A stretch of DNA of 64,000 nucleotides from Rhodosorus marinus (GCA_029953675.1 JAMWBK010000010.1:963501-1027500); one strand, 5' to 3'. Counted from the stretch's first letter, positions 20,050 to 32,706 are shown. Numbers and translations are program-made. The notes: generated by a model not told the origin, from the letters alone.

Positions 20050-22071
20050 TTAGTTCGTTTCTGGTGGAGGTAGCACGCCCTCCAAGAGGGTGAGCCGAAG
20101 GCCGGCCTTCGAATGAGCCCCGTCTTGTTCCTTCTTTTCCACGTTCTCTACTTTCTCCAAAGGTTCAACAAGCTCACCATGGATTTCATCATCCTCTGGG
20201 GTGTCCACCACTCCATCGAGATACACAATCTCGTCCATGTACGATTCCACGTCCTCTTCGTATTCGTCGTATTCAAATTCATCTTCCTCATCCTCTTCTA
20301 GAGCGCCTTCTGCGTCCTCTCCATCTCCTTCTACATCATCCTCCAGCTCCAGTTCCGCCTGTTTCGCTTCCTCTTCCAAGACCCTTGCCTCCCGCTCCTC
20401 AGCTTGGATCCTCTCCTCAACCACCCTCCTCCTGGATGTCTCCAAGGCGTCAAGGAGCTGTATCCAGTTCGGGTCCCTCGAAAATGTATCAAATACAGCT
20501 CGGTGTACACGCCTGGACGGAGTCACAGAGAAGCGACGCATCCATTTTATGAGGTCAAGGACGCCATCGAAATCCCGCTCCTTGCAGAGGGCGGCAGTTA
20601 AGCTACCGTAGCTGCGCTCGTTTGGGGTAATTCCCGTCTCATTGGCTTTCTCCAAGATTTCTACTGCCTTTGAGATTTGCGACGAGCGCAAGAAGTGGTC
20701 CGCAACGGCGTTGAACGAATTGATCTCCGGAGAAATCATCGCATCCTTCATTACCAGGACAGTACGATGCGCTGAATCAATGCTGTTCGTTCGTAAGTAG
20801 GCATCCAAGAGCGCTGCATATTGCTCTTCTGCTTCTTCGAGCGACTCAACAATCTCTTCCGGGGATGCGAACCGATTCTCATCGTTGTTATAGAACTTGT
20901 AGAAAAGCGATGCGTACGTGCGCAAGGTAGGGATGTACTCGTCTCGGATGAAATACTGAAACGTGTCAAAAGACTTTGCAAGGTTGGTCCGTTTGCTCTG
21001 AAGTTGGAGAAGTTTGTGGTAGGTCTTCTGTTTGAGGCGAACGTTATCGGCCCGAACGTCATCGACCAAGGCCTCAGCAGAATCTAGATCGCCGGCCTTG
21101 CAATACGCTGCCATTAGGATACCGTACGTTGCCGCAGTTGGTCGAAACGATTCCTTTCGCATTCTCATCAAGGTTTTGGTGGCGGATGATATGTTCCCTG
21201 CTGCCAGGTAGGAACGGATCATCGCCGTGTACGTCGCGTCATTCGGCCTCAAGCCGGACTCGAGCAGCTCGCGCAAGATGACCTCCATTTTTTTCAGGTT
21301 TCCTTTCCTTCCATTTACGAACAGTCTCGAGTTGAAAACGTCCAATGTCGGCTCAAACCCATTGTCCAGCATCTCCCGGAAGTGCTCCTCAGCAGCTCGC
21401 GCGTCGTCCTCCATAGCGTCCAATTTTATTAAGGCGGCATATGTGAATTCGCTAGGAGCAGGTTTTCTGCTATGCATCAGATTCACTACCCATTTTACGG
21501 ATCCAGCATCCCCTGTCTGGGCTAGGTAATTAACTGCCACTGCGTAAGACCTTCCTTCCGGCTCAATTCCATTTTCGAACATTCTTATTAGCGCTTTCTT
21601 GACCCCTGACCTGTCTGCTGCGCGTCCATACGCTCTAATAAGAATCGTGAAGCTCTCCAAGTTCGGGTCAACATCCCTCATAGCCATTTCTGTGAAGACT
21701 TTCTCGACGTCTATGGTTCCCGAGAGTTTTTCAAAGCTCTTCAGGATGAGGTTATAGGTGGACAGACTAGGGAAGAATTCACAAGCCCGGAGCCTGGTGA
21801 GCGACATCCGAGCTTTTTCCAGATGGCCAACCTTGGCCGCCCGTAGCAGCGCCTCCACTGAATTTTGAAGTTCATCCTCTTTCTTAGTCCGAATCGCGCG
21901 TTGAACCTGCTGCCTACCTCGAGGAGCTCTCTTCTTCTTCTTCTTCTTCTTTCTCGCCTCGTCCATCATGGTCTCAAGCCACCACAAGCATATTGAAACG
22001 TCACGAGTCCTCGCGGATCTCCTCGTAGTTACTCCAGCACTGACAAAGCATATTCTCCGTTCAACCTCCAT
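20050..22071 (-). CDS. Pentatricopeptide-repeat protein, paralogue of PPR-1 (PPR-2)
   Basis: An intronless minus-strand gene encodes 673 residues. It has the same layout as PPR-1: a basic N-terminus with a Lys7-Arg run at residues 41-48, PPR repeats from about 70 to 530, and an acidic tail at about 570-640 (EEDEEDEFEYDEYEEDVESY). Repeats include TYNLILKSFEKLSGTIDVEK, SFTILIRAYGRAADRSGVKK and TYTAMIRSYLAAGNISSATK. A non-repeat insert around residue 400 (DENRFASPEEIVESL, then ALLDAYLRTNS) has a counterpart in PPR-1 (ENDMRFPPSEEIFGKL, then ALLLDAYLRNGQ), which argues for a common ancestor. Organellar RNA binding is inferred from the family. The N-terminus is less typical of a transit peptide than that of PPR-1; a start at Met35 or Met36 would place the lysine run almost at the terminus. 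Confidence 0.88.
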   Translation of the reverse strand: MEVERRICFVSAGVTTRRSARTRDVSICLWWLETMMDEARKKKKKKKRAPRGRQQVQRAIRTKKEDELQNSVEALLRAAKVGHLEKARMSLTRLRACEFFPSLSTYNLILKSFEKLSGTIDVEKVFTEMAMRDVDPNLESFTILIRAYGRAADRSGVKKALIRMFENGIEPEGRSYAVAVNYLAQTGDAGSVKWVVNLMHSRKPAPSEFTYAALIKLDAMEDDARAAEEHFREMLDNGFEPTLDVFNSRLFVNGRKGNLKKMEVILRELLESGLRPNDATYTAMIRSYLAAGNISSATKTLMRMRKESFRPTAATYGILMAAYCKAGDLDSAEALVDDVRADNVRLKQKTYHKLLQLQSKRTNLAKSFDTFQYFIRDEYIPTLRTYASLFYKFYNNDENRFASPEEIVESLEEAEEQYAALLDAYLRTNSIDSAHRTVLVMKDAMISPEINSFNAVADHFLRSSQISKAVEILEKANETGITPNERSYGSLTAALCKERDFDGVLDLIKWMRRFSVTPSRRVHRAVFDTFSRDPNWIQLLDALETSRRRVVEERIQAEEREARVLEEEAKQAELELEDDVEGDGEDAEGALEEDEEDEFEYDEYEEDVESYMDEIVYLDGVVDTPEDDEIHGELVEPLEKVENVEKKEQDGAHSKAGLRLTLLEGVLPPPETN

Positions 22072-23493
22072 GAGCTCAAATCAAAAACTGTAGATCTTCG
22101 GCACACACGAGACCTCAGTACAGCTTGAAACCGAGAGAGACAAGGCTTTCGAGAAAGGAATCTACTCGTTTTGTTTTCCCTAGTAAGTTTCATACACTGT
22201 CATCCCAAACAATAATAAAATACACTCTGGGAACACAACCCCTCCCAGAACAGCTCAGTCTCCTCGCAATCTCCTGCCAAGCTGGTTTGATATCCTCATT
22301 TGATATGGCAAAACCCACTAGGTTTTAGAGCTCCAAATTCAAAACAAAACCTCCGGCTCCGTCTCCCTCTCTCTCTGTCTCTCTCTGCAGCAATTCACAG
22401 TAAACTATCTATCCCGGGCACCGTTCTTAAAAAACTCTTCTTTCTGAGGACTTCTTGCTCATCGTCCTTCGTAAAGTCCGTGGACTTAATAAATCTGGCA
22501 ACGACCGCAGATTGGAATTTTTTCTATTTAGAAACTACCGAAATTTTATATTTTGGAGTACGAACCGTCTGCTGTTATGACAAGCGCCGACTAGGTATGT
22601 GGTCCAAGTTACGGTGGAGAGGCGATATGTAGCGGGTGCGAAGAAGTAATATGGCCTGAGCGAGTGAACTCGGCTCAGGCTATCTTCCTTTCCCGCTCTC
22701 CGGTTTCAAGTCTCAGGTTTCAGGTTCTTGCGGGGGATATCTGATGTCATGTTACGGTGGTGTGCGCAGGTCGTTCACGTTGGACGTTTGTTTGTTTTCT
22801 GTCTGCAGCCGGGAAGTTGGATTTAGTTCATCTAGTTTCGTTTCTTCCAGCCTGGGATGCTGATATGGGATTATCAGTAAGAGCGGGAGCCATGACACGG
22901 GCATTGGCCATATAGATTATAGGTCCTAGCCTGGGCTTCGCCCGCATCCCGGTACGCACACAACAGAGGCAGAACAGCTTGCACCGTGGATATTTGTCAT
23001 CCGATAAACATCTATAGTTTCCCGAAAAAACCGCGAAAATCGCATCGTATAGCTCCAGAGATTCACATGCGTTGTCTGGCACATCTGGTGGAAAAAGAAG
23101 CAGCCATTCCATGATCTATTCGTAGATTTGTGCTGTTAAAGCTGAGGTCCCATCGCTGGGACAGGTCCAGACTTCGTTGGCAAGCAAAAGTTGCTACTCT
23201 GGTCGATCTGCAGGGCATTCCTTCCTTCGCGAATGAGAGTTGAAACTGCAAGCGAGTTTTGCACTGCTCGTAATTTTGCACGTCAGGCAAATTGATTAAC
23301 GGAAGACTACCTCGATGCGATCGATATATTCCGTTGCTCCTTCATGGTTTGCCGTCTCGACCATTACACTGCTGTCAATGCGCCAGACTCTAAGACCTTC
23401 AAGCGGATGTTCCAATTCATCTGGTCCTGTTGAAAAGGACTCATTTTAGATACAAATTCGTGCAGGCGTTAGACGCACGTATTTTGATATTAC
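22072..23493. other. Intergenic or unresolved
   Basis: The first 400 bp are probably the PPR-2 promoter. Frames on the minus strand at 22828-23290 (LELYDAIFAVFSGNYRCLSD; TRLQFQLSFAKEGMPCRS) could be further exons of the unknown gene at 23.5-25.0 kb. A piece at 23317-23430, bounded by AG and GT on the minus strand, reads ELEHPLEGLRVWRIDSSVMV in one frame, but that frame does not continue from the preceding exon with canonical splicing. Confidence 0.35.
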
Positions 23494-25003
23494 CACGGGG
23501 TCCAAGCTTAGTAAGGTGTCCTTAAAATCTGCCGTAAGTGATTGAATTATCCGAGGCCCTTCACGTTGGACTTCAGCAGGGCATTGCAACCTGAAGAGGT
23601 CAATAAAGTAAGCAAGGTACAGTGCCAGAAGACTTTCCTTAAGCTTGTCGTCTGGTCTCGCGTCCTTGAAGCTCCTGTGTTGGTAGTCAACAGTCAGATG
23701 ATATTATTCCCTAAATATCTTCTAAAGTAGCCATCAACTCAATCCCTCCCAGCTTACCACATGAGAACAGCCACGAAGGATTCCGGTTCCATAGTCAGCA
23801 TCCGAAGCTCAGCTGGGATTTCGACCATCTTTCCTCGGAGTTGATTCTTCACAACCTCCTGGCATATCCAAAACTTGAGCAGAACAAGTCTCAGACCACG
23901 CCCGAGCTTCTGCTTTTTCAGGGTTACTGCGAAGGTTTAGACTTACTGCCATACGTGGATTCTGTTGACCAAGCAAGAACTCCTCCTGCTCTTCGCGTGG
24001 TAACTCCACAAGCTTCTCTGAAAGCTGATGTACCTGTCAACGGAAAGTCAAAATCCGCCTCAGCTGACTGCGCACTATCGTTCATGTTCAAACCACGGTA
24101 TCTTTTCTGAGGCGTACATCGAGAACGGAAGCGCGATGTGAATGTAGCCTTTGCTGGTCAAACAATTCCTCCCAAAGGCGCATAAGCACTTCATAGCTTT
24201 CCGCCTTGTGCTTCTCGATGCTAAACAGTACCGCCTTACGCAGCGCTCGCCCCAGTCGATTCAATATGAAGGGGCTTTTCTGCTGCTTGAGAAACGCCTG
24301 ATCTACGAATGTCTTTCTACCAGTTCTGATAGCGTTTGTCACGTGGTGTAGAAAGAGCTCTATATTTCTCCACTGCGGATGAACTAACTCGTCTGATCCA
24401 ACGTAGGTTTCCAGTAGCTTTTTCAGGTCCTTATATCGAAAACGAGTTTGCTAGTGTTTCAGCAGAAGGGCTGAGAGAAATGCCATAGGGTTTAGGTATC
24501 CTACCTGTTTAGCCACAGCCTCGCTCGAGTCCTCCTCAACGACAAGGAAGTTCAGACATTCCAACAATATGTCCAACAATAAATCATCGTCACGTGAATC
24601 CATGCCGAGGAAGCAGTACGCGCCCGCATCCCTCGACTTTTCCGCGGTCATCATATCGCGCATGTTCCACAGGATGCCATCCTGCCTCATTCTCGCGTGC
24701 GAGGTCAGCAAGATCTTAATCATCCTGTGGAATGTGATGTAGGAAAGGCCCATATACTGTCCAATAGTGTGATGCACCTGCAGCCCAAACGTCAGGTCCT
24801 CCTCCAAAACATCGGTGAGAGCAAATGCACCACAGTCGTCCACCACAAATCTCCTAAATCAGTTCGAACGCCAAAAACAAAACGGATTACCTTTAAAAGC
24901 GTTATCCTTTTAAGCGAGGGTATATGGCCAGGCGGCGACAAAAGGCTCACTTCATCTCGAGAAACAAAGCTCGTTGAATCCGCCAAGAATTGAACCTTGA
25001 ACA
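23494..25003 (-). CDS. Multi-exon gene of unknown function
   Basis: Six exons on the minus strand join in frame with 75-113-bp GT-AG introns: about 25003-24891, 24777-24505, 24429-24118, 24033-23947, 23858-23758 and 23674-23494. The product is largely helical and leucine-rich. Segments include LSYITFHRMIKILLTSHARM, LLLDILLECLNFLVVEEDS, NRLGRALRKAVLFSIEKHK, LSEKLVELPREEQEEFLLG and LKESLLALYLAYFIDLFRL. The alternation of hydrophobic helices suggests an alpha-helical scaffold such as a HEAT-like solenoid, but no family was recognised. The N-terminus lies beyond 25003. The C-terminus is unsettled: if the next exon starts after the AG at about 23430, its phase-0 frame runs about 20 residues to a TAA. 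Confidence 0.55.
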
Positions 25004-25009
25004 ACCAAA

Positions 25010-26659
25010 AGACCGTACTCGAAAGCTGTCAGGGTGCACAAAAGGAATATAGCCAAGGATAGAATGCTTCCTACACTAGGAAAGTGAGTCCTAGCTCAAA
25101 CCAACCCCCCCTCTTTGGAAACACTGTCACCAAAACCCTTCCAACTCGACAAAATCCGGGAACCCATGAGCAAATTCTTAGTACATGTACTAAAGCGTTC
25201 CGTTCGAGAAGGAGATGCCGTCCAGACTTCTCACGTCCTTGCTTATTGCATATCTACGACGAAATTAACTTTTATATCTATTCAACAAGTAGATAATCAA
25301 AATAAAAAATTGATACATATATTTTTATTCTTTATACAGTAGACATATATAATTCAATAATTTAATTTTTGCATATGTGGTTTTTATTTATTAAAACAAA
25401 TAATATTACCGGGCCTTTTTTCAAAATTATTTCATGTATGGGTGGCAACTATATGCATATTAGTTGTTTTACAAGATAAGATGCAGATTGAAGTTTCAAC
25501 GTACAACTCCATTAGAGGAGTTAGTACTCCCCTTGCCGGTTGTCAATCCGACCAGCCAACCAACCCCCCTCCTCGCCCATTGCCATATGGGTTTGTTGGA
25601 TGCATTGCTGTTTCTAAAACGCCGGGAAATGGTTGCTTTGTTTTTCGTTGGTTTTTCGTTTCCTGATTTGTATGGGTAAATCTATTTATGAAAATGGACC
25701 AATGAAAGATTCTTATGGAGTCTACATTACCAATGAAAGACCAGCTTGAGCAGTTATTATCCAATGGTATAGGCCGCAGGATTGGCTTTTACTGACTTAA
25801 CCAGAAATCGCGGAACGTGCGGAAACCTCGTTCACGTGGATGGGGAATGCTTCGAGAACGTGGATGCCCCACGTATACCTTCGACCTATACAATGATTAG
25901 TCCGCGCTTGAGGACGAACGCACTTGGCAATTGAACCATCTTGAGTTCTTCTCAGGATTCTGCCACTGGCAATTTACTGTTACCTAGGGTTCAGTCCCGA
26001 GGAACTAGCCCTGACTTCATTGCTGTGAGCTTGGAGCTCTACATACTATCAACGGGATATTGGTATTTCCCGACCGCTCTTCTCCGCGGCTTCGTAGACG
26101 GGATACTCTGGGGCTAGGCACCATATTTCATTCACGAAGACACTTTGCCGATTGGTCCGCACCAGTCAAAATCCATCTGCCTAAGCAACCTCAGTGCTTT
26201 GCATATCTCCGGAGAAGCTCGAAGTGCTTGTGAACAATGCGAAAAATCACACAGGTACCAAAGATTTCTGGCTGACAATGATAAAATTTGTTTCGAGTGA
26301 ACTATTCCCGGCAGAAGCAACAGTAGTGGGATTCAATGAAGCGGTGGGCTTCCTAATGTGACTAGTTATAGCGCATCGAGCAGGTCCAAACTTCATTACT
26401 TCGAAGTAGTTGAGGCCGTCGTTCTTTGCGATATTAGTCTTTAGCATTCAGCTTTAATACATCCGCACAAGGAGGAAAATAATAATTACACATTGAATAT
26501 TCTATGACAACCAAGCGCTCATAGCGCCAAAAATATATATATTGTTGCCCGTCATCGCGCGCATCACGAGATTTCCTATACCACTTCACCATGTCCCGTT
26601 GTTGCGTTCTCAACAAAGCAATCAGGGTACTCGGTTTCGATTTTTTCGCGATACAAACA
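25010..26659. other. Intergenic
   Basis: I find no credible gene. 25260-25480 is very AT-rich. The rest is mixed sequence without long open frames. Confidence 0.5.
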
Positions 26660-27187
26660 CTACATACCACTCGGGAATGTACTGAAGCGATAAACTATGT
26701 TAAGGACGTCAAACGTCTCCTTCTTCTGTCGAACGGCCTGAGTCTTGCGACGTCGTTTTCTTCGATCGGCTTGACTCGTTGAAATATCATGCAAGTTCTT
26801 CTCAGCAAATATGTTTTGGTGAGTTCGCATATGCCTTGCATACGTGCGCTCAGTCTTGAAAGTCTTTTGACACTGCTCGCAGCTGCGCTCGTCAGAAGCA
26901 AAACGCTCAAAACTTGGCATGCTCCAAGATGAGGCGTTGCTGTCATCTTCACAAGAACTTTTCACAGAAGTAACCATCGATGTACTCGAAACTACGCTCT
27001 CATCGCAGCTTGGGACGCTCCGCTCATCTGCGCCGGAAACAGACTCAGCCCCACCAAACAAGGATTTGCTAGAAGGAGGGCTAAAGAAGGAGTCGTCCTC
27101 CACTGACATTGTGTCCTCGGAGGAGACAAACCCCATTTGTCCTCGTCTTCGCATGAACTCATCAAAGCTTCCCGAAAAGTAACTCAT
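26660..27187 (-). CDS. Single C2H2 zinc-finger protein
   Basis: A single frame of 175 residues starts at the ATG at 27187 (MSYFSGSFDEF). The N-terminal two thirds are Ser/Glu-rich and probably disordered. One classical zinc finger lies near residues 100-120, reading CEQCQKTFKTERTYARHMRTH-type spacing: Cys-x2-Cys-x12-His-x3-His. It is followed by a very basic patch (RRKRRRK) that could act as a nuclear localisation signal or extra DNA contact. One finger with a basic tail suggests a nucleic-acid-binding regulator; the target is unknown. The frame extends 19 codons upstream to a non-ATG codon, so an upstream exon is possible. No intron is needed. Confidence 0.7.
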   Translation of the reverse strand: MSYFSGSFDEFMRRRGQMGFVSSEDTMSVEDDSFFSPPSSKSLFGGAESVSGADERSVPSCDESVVSSTSMVTSVKSSCEDDSNASSWSMPSFERFASDERSCEQCQKTFKTERTYARHMRTHQNIFAEKNLHDISTSQADRRKRRRKTQAVRQKKETFDVLNIVYRFSTFPSGM

Positions 27188-30100
27188 GTTGTTCAAGTAC
27201 AGCAAATATCCGTTTGTCGGAAGAGAACCTTGCCTAACGTCCAAACCCGCCCTACCTCTCCTCTCTATAGTTTCCTCTCAATCTTACATATTCGCCTTCC
27301 CCGAAGCTTCAGCCCGGAACGATGGGCGTTTATATACATGCAACTCGTTTACCACAGTTCCGCTCCCTGGTAAACGATTGTGTGGGTATGGAACAGATAC
27401 GATAACATCTACCCTCCAAGTCCACGCTTTTTGTGTAACCAGATGCCCCTACCGTACGTTTCCCGGAGCAAAATCTTACCTTTTTTCGTTTTTTTTAGTC
27501 CTCTCCGAAGTCCACCCCAAAATGCATTGGCCATGGTTCGTGCTCCGCTTTCATCCTTTTTCATCCCTTTTTCATCATAAGAAAAACGACCCTCTTATAA
27601 GGAAAAAAGTCCGCCTGCGTAAAAAGATAAGAAACTCTATTTCAAAACCGTTGGAGAGAGAGTCCTCCGCGTTGTCGCAGCAAACACTGTCACTTGCCTC
27701 TCGAAGTAAGTCCAAAAACAGTCCACGTCCCCCCCAAAAAAATTGACAGGACACAGAGTATTTTGATAGATAAAACTATGAAATTATTAGAGCACAAGTT
27801 TTCTATCCATAACCTCCCCCCCCTCCTCCCTGCCTCCACCCCCTGTTTGATTCCAAAGTGACGGGGAGAACGACGACGAGCAGCTTTCTATTGGAATATT
27901 AGCCAACTTTTTTTTCTTTCGTCAATTTACCACTTCGGATGGATAGACAGGGGGTCGAAGCCCGATTGTATCCTCCGATGCTCCACAGTGATCCCGTTTT
28001 TATCATTCCGTGTAATTTTTTTTGTTCAAGGGAACATTTCAACCAATGAAAGTTCAAGATCTTCCCCCAGTTTGGAATAACATCTTCTAATGGGCAAAGG
28101 ATGGGAATTTTCGCTTTCTCGTAATTAGTAGATACGAGCGTGCTAACTGGGAAATAATAGAAAATTCATGGCAGCTGTCGGTTTTTAAAAAATCCCCACT
28201 TTTCTTACTTCAGAATTATTCAGTGACTCCGTCTACCGTCCTTCCGCGCCTGGACCAAAGAGATAGACCATCGATACAAGCTTTCCGTATACAATATTTT
28301 AGAAGAATTCAACTCGTGCAGCAAGACATTCTTCCAAAGCGATCTGAAAAAAACAACGCCTTCCAGATGGCAAACCAAACCGTACCGGCACCAAGAGGGC
28401 TTAGCCAAAAATTAAGTCCTTTTTTTTCATCAAATCATGTGCCCTTTTTTTTTGCTCTGACCGTGAGTTTTGTAAAATATGGTGTATTGACTTATTCTGG
28501 CTAATCTAAGTCATCTAAAAACTCGTTTTTTTAATATCTCCAAAATAAAGGACATAATAGAATCAATAAAGACTAAATAATGATAGACGCTATCGCGTGC
28601 AAGTTTCCCATATATCATACAAACCGCAGTACACTCCTACCGCCCCTCTCCCGGCTCCTTGCCGATCTTGTTAAATATTTTGTACTATCTTTGATGAATA
28701 AATGCTCTGGTCCTCGTTCCAGAGAGAGAGAGGGCTTGTAATATTTGGAGTCAACTTCAGTATCAACTGCCATTAATTGAATTGGCGACCAAATTCCCTG
28801 TTTCTCTGCGAAACAGAACATGCGTCGAAACTCGAGCAACTCCATTTCTTCATCGCTTCAAACAAAACAGGGTTCGAGCCAGAGGGCATTGAGGGTAGGA
28901 AGATGATTGGCTACATACAATTTTATCACGTTAATATCTCGTATTTGTGTGATCGATTTCTTAGAGTTTTTCGTCGCTGTGTGGCTTGGTCGAGGACCTT
29001 TATCGCAGAAAACCAGTCATAAATATAGCGAATTATGGGCTCAGCGTTTTATTGGCTTTGTGCACCTGGGGTGATGCTCCTTCAAGGGTGAGAGAACGGT
29101 CAGGAATCTTATCCTGTTTGTTTTTTAGAAATTCTTTTGTAAGAGCAGATTGCTTGCTTTCGGCACGATGCGTCTCGCAGTCTCCAGCTGAACTGTATTT
29201 TGCTCCCGGAGGGTGAGGGCAAATGCCCTCTAAAAGTTAAGACAAGCCTCGCCGTCGCAGAGAGAGGTCCTATACCTTTCAGACCGTCTTTCACTCTCTC
29301 GACTTCGCCTCGGACACAACCAACGATCGCCCGAAAATACTTCTCTATTGAATTATGAATGAATCGTGTGGAGTACGGCATATTGACTGATAAGCAGTCG
29401 AAATCCGGTTCTCTACTTGGAGCATTTTGTGTGATAACATCTCACGGAACAATGATTTAGAAATCCCTCTCAAGGCCACTACCCTCCAACTTTTTTTTGC
29501 TTACGCTCCCTGGCTACCTGGGGGGTGGCCGTAGGTCTTCTTGGAATGAACCCGGTTTGCTCTTTGTTGACTACTAATCAGTCAATAAAAAGTAATAAAC
29601 TCTCTCCAAGCTGGACAGGGGAACACTTGTTGGCCTGCTGCAGCCCCATTTCTATAGGGAAAAACTTCACTAGAAGTATTCCGTCCTCGGCCGTCCCGTT
29701 TTCTTCTTGAGTACTTCCAGTGTTTAGCGGGGAGGACAGGGAAAGGTGGTCAACAGTCAAGATTAGCGTTTGGCGAATGGATTCGATCTATCAAGTATAA
29801 ATGAATAATGATAATTTAACTTGCTCGCGGTTTTCTTACTGGCACTGAGAACCGCAGTAAATGTAATAATATTTCAAGCGGCTGTGCGTCCCCTGGTTTA
29901 CTGGTTTGCGGGCCTTGGTCTCGTGGAAAGGCCTTCGGCTAGTACTTCGTAGCGTTTAGTACAAACCAAGTGTTTTTTATCGTGAAAATAAAAAAATCCT
30001 ACATTTTGCATTTGGTGTATGAAGGACAATGCAATGTGACATCAGGAGCTCTCCTCCATAGGACAAGTAGTTCAAGACGGTCATCCCGCATCCATAAGCT

Positions 30101-31758
30101 TCTACTAGGATCCCCTTTTTGGATTGCTTTCATATGTGTAGTCGCCTTTTTTGTTTGACTGCGATGTGTAAACTTAATTGTGACACGCCCACGGACTGTT
30201 GATTGATTGAATTCTACAATCATTCGTTTGAGCAGAACTAAAAATATTTGACTTTTTTGAATTAGCTTAAGATGGTGATCGTTGAGGCGCGCAGGGTACA
30301 AAAATCCTAAGCATGAGCTCCCGGCCTGGTCGCTTACTCAAAATAACAAGTTCCAGGAGGCAGAAGAAGTGGCTGTGGCATTCCATTTCAGATTGATACG
30401 GAGCCACTAAAGAAATTGAAAAAGTTCGAAAAGTCAAATCCGTGTTTTAGGTGAAAAACCATATAACTTGAATAACTTCCACCGGGATCTGAAAAGGAAT
30501 TGTTCTTCAATGGAGATTGTTGTTGCAAGTTTCCACCATAGAGGCTCGTAGAGTCCTAACACTTATGAAGCCAAGCTCCGAAGCTGGTTTGTGAGTGGGT
30601 TCAGTCTAAATTAATTGGCGACCACTGGGGAAAGCTTAGTCCACAGATGGGCAGTACAATATAGTATTATATATCGGGCACGTACACAAAGAAATGCCCT
30701 TAATCCGAAATTCTTTTATTACAGCCGGGAAAAAGGACACGAAGCTCTAAGCTTCTCTTCCTTCGCCGGTTTCACACAGGGCTCCCTGCCAGGTATATGC
30801 CATTGAAAACAAAGCATGTCGTTTCTTCCGAGGAAAACATGTTTCCAGAGACTCGGAGTACGATGAGCGCCCGTTCTCGTGCATCGGTTCGATGATCTCC
30901 AATTATTTCGGCAAAAGGCTCTCTTGAGTCGTTTTTTCTAATTCGTTGAAATCTTGAGCACGCTTCCAAGAACATCTCAAAAAAGAGTAACCTGGAGGCT
31001 ACGGTATCAATAGTCACTACTACCCATGCCGGGCGAGGGATGCAGGGTGGGGCTGGTCTGTTAGCTGAATTCTAGGGACGATGAGAGCTGATTGCTTAGG
31101 GAAATGGCTTTACACGCGTTTTGCGGTAATTCCCTTAAAATCCGATCCGTTGCTCAAAATTACAGTCTACGCAACCTCGTGCCCATATTCTGGCCTTCTA
31201 GGTTAGCTGGATAGCCGTTGGCAATATGACAACGGTGTAGAGTTATAGACCAGCGCCATATGTGTCGGTTACTTGCTTGGTTTTGACGCTTCGCGCGCTT
31301 AGTCCATCCATTTTCCTGGAGCCACAAATCAACTTGACGCTAGTGATTTTACTCAATTATGGTGTACACGCTGGAAAGATTGAGATACTTTCCAGTGAAC
31401 GGCCTTCTTCCTACACTTGTTGTCCTCGAGCGTCTACGTTTAAGGTCCGGGTCTGTTGGTCAGCTTTCAGCTTCTCCGGGCTTGTTGTCTTTAAACAACG
31501 ATGATACTTGTTTCAAGATGGAAAGAACTCTTGGAGGTTGCATCTCGTTTTACTTATGACGTTTATCATAAATTTTGAATCCGGTGAATCCGATCGGGAC
31601 GCGCGAAAGCCACAAATGAACTTGGCATTTACCATGTGTGGCAGATTTCGTTGAAACTAGGTATGTAGGATCTGGACCTGAGACTTCCATCGCGAGATTA
31701 TTAGCACGACCGGAGTGTGGCCTTTACGATGACCGACATAAATGGGCGGAGTCGGTCC

Positions 31759-31853
31759 GGTTCACGGTCGTTATGGTGCGCCTTTGACTACTTTCTGTAG
31801 GGGAGCCAAAGAGCTTCGCGCATCGGGCCTACGTTGGTACGCAGATGCCTCTC
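31759..31853 (-). repeat. Dispersed repeat, copy A
   Basis: About 95 bp at roughly 70% identity by eye to copy B near 38.1 kb. The shared cores are GTTCACGGTCGT, GCGCCTTTGA, CGCATCG-GCCT and AGATGCCTCTC. It lies about 600 bp downstream of the integrase relic on the same strand, so it is probably part of the same retroelement family. The strand assignment follows the integrase. Confidence 0.6.
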
Positions 31854-32451
31854 GACCAAGGGCACATTGTCCTTCAAGCTTTAGAACCTTTATAATTGTT
31901 GATGGATCCCGTTTCGACAGAACTTTTTTATCCATTTGCCTTTTGTGGTCCCATCGACTGCGGGACTCTTTTCGATGGCAACAAGCGATCCACAAAGTTC
32001 CGTGCTCAATGCTCAGGCGTTCAACTAGAACCAATGCCCATTGTGGTGATAACCGTACAGCAGGGCACGGTTAGCATTTCCTCGTTAACAAATGGATCTC
32101 CTACTCGGGTAGACATACCCATTTGCTTGCGACTCCTATCCAGTGTTCAGGTCGAAAGTTACGCTGGGGGAGAGAACTAAGTTGGGCGACCAGATTTCTC
32201 AAGGAGCACTTAGGAAGAGCAGAGCGGACGATTGCCAGTTATCACTGTGTGTGGAGTTTCCTACCCCAGGAATCAGCGCGGGCTTTTATTTAAGATCCTT
32301 TCCATTGTTGGGATTGTTTCTGGCTGGAAGCAGTTGGGTAGTCCGAGAGCAATTTCCTAAGTCTTGCTGGGATCATCCCAATGGCTCGTTCTTGGATGCC
32401 ACTACTGCTGGGATTTGACGATGCCATTTCGTCCCATACAAGTCCTCCCCT

Positions 32452-32706
32452 TCACCTTCGGTAGCGTCTTGATCGTCTTACTCCATTGTCCATGTATGTG
32501 CTCCACGTGCTCCGGAAATAGCCTTTTTGTGTTCCCCTTTCTTGCGTAGCCCAACAAAAACAGCTGACCTGGTCAATAAACACCGCGACGTACGTCTTTT
32601 CCCTCATCCCGATGGGCAAGGGTCCTACGTCTGAGTGACATATTTCACCCGGAGTGGTGCTTCTTCTGAGGTGTCGCGTAACCGATTCCCTCTTTGTCTT
32701 TCCCAA
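32452..32706 (-). mobile_element. Relic of a Ty1/Copia integrase
   Basis: The minus-strand frame has, in order, the pattern of the start of a Copia integrase core: TPGEICHSDVGPLPIGM, then KTYVAVFIDQVS, matching the family layout G-E-hydrophobic-H-S-D-x-G-P followed by Y/V-x-F-I-D. The first catalytic Asp (HSD) is in place. Downstream, the frame breaks into a degraded YMDNG-like stretch and stops. No protease, reverse transcriptase, RNase H or terminal repeats could be recognised, so the element is dead and heavily diverged. Confidence 0.6.
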
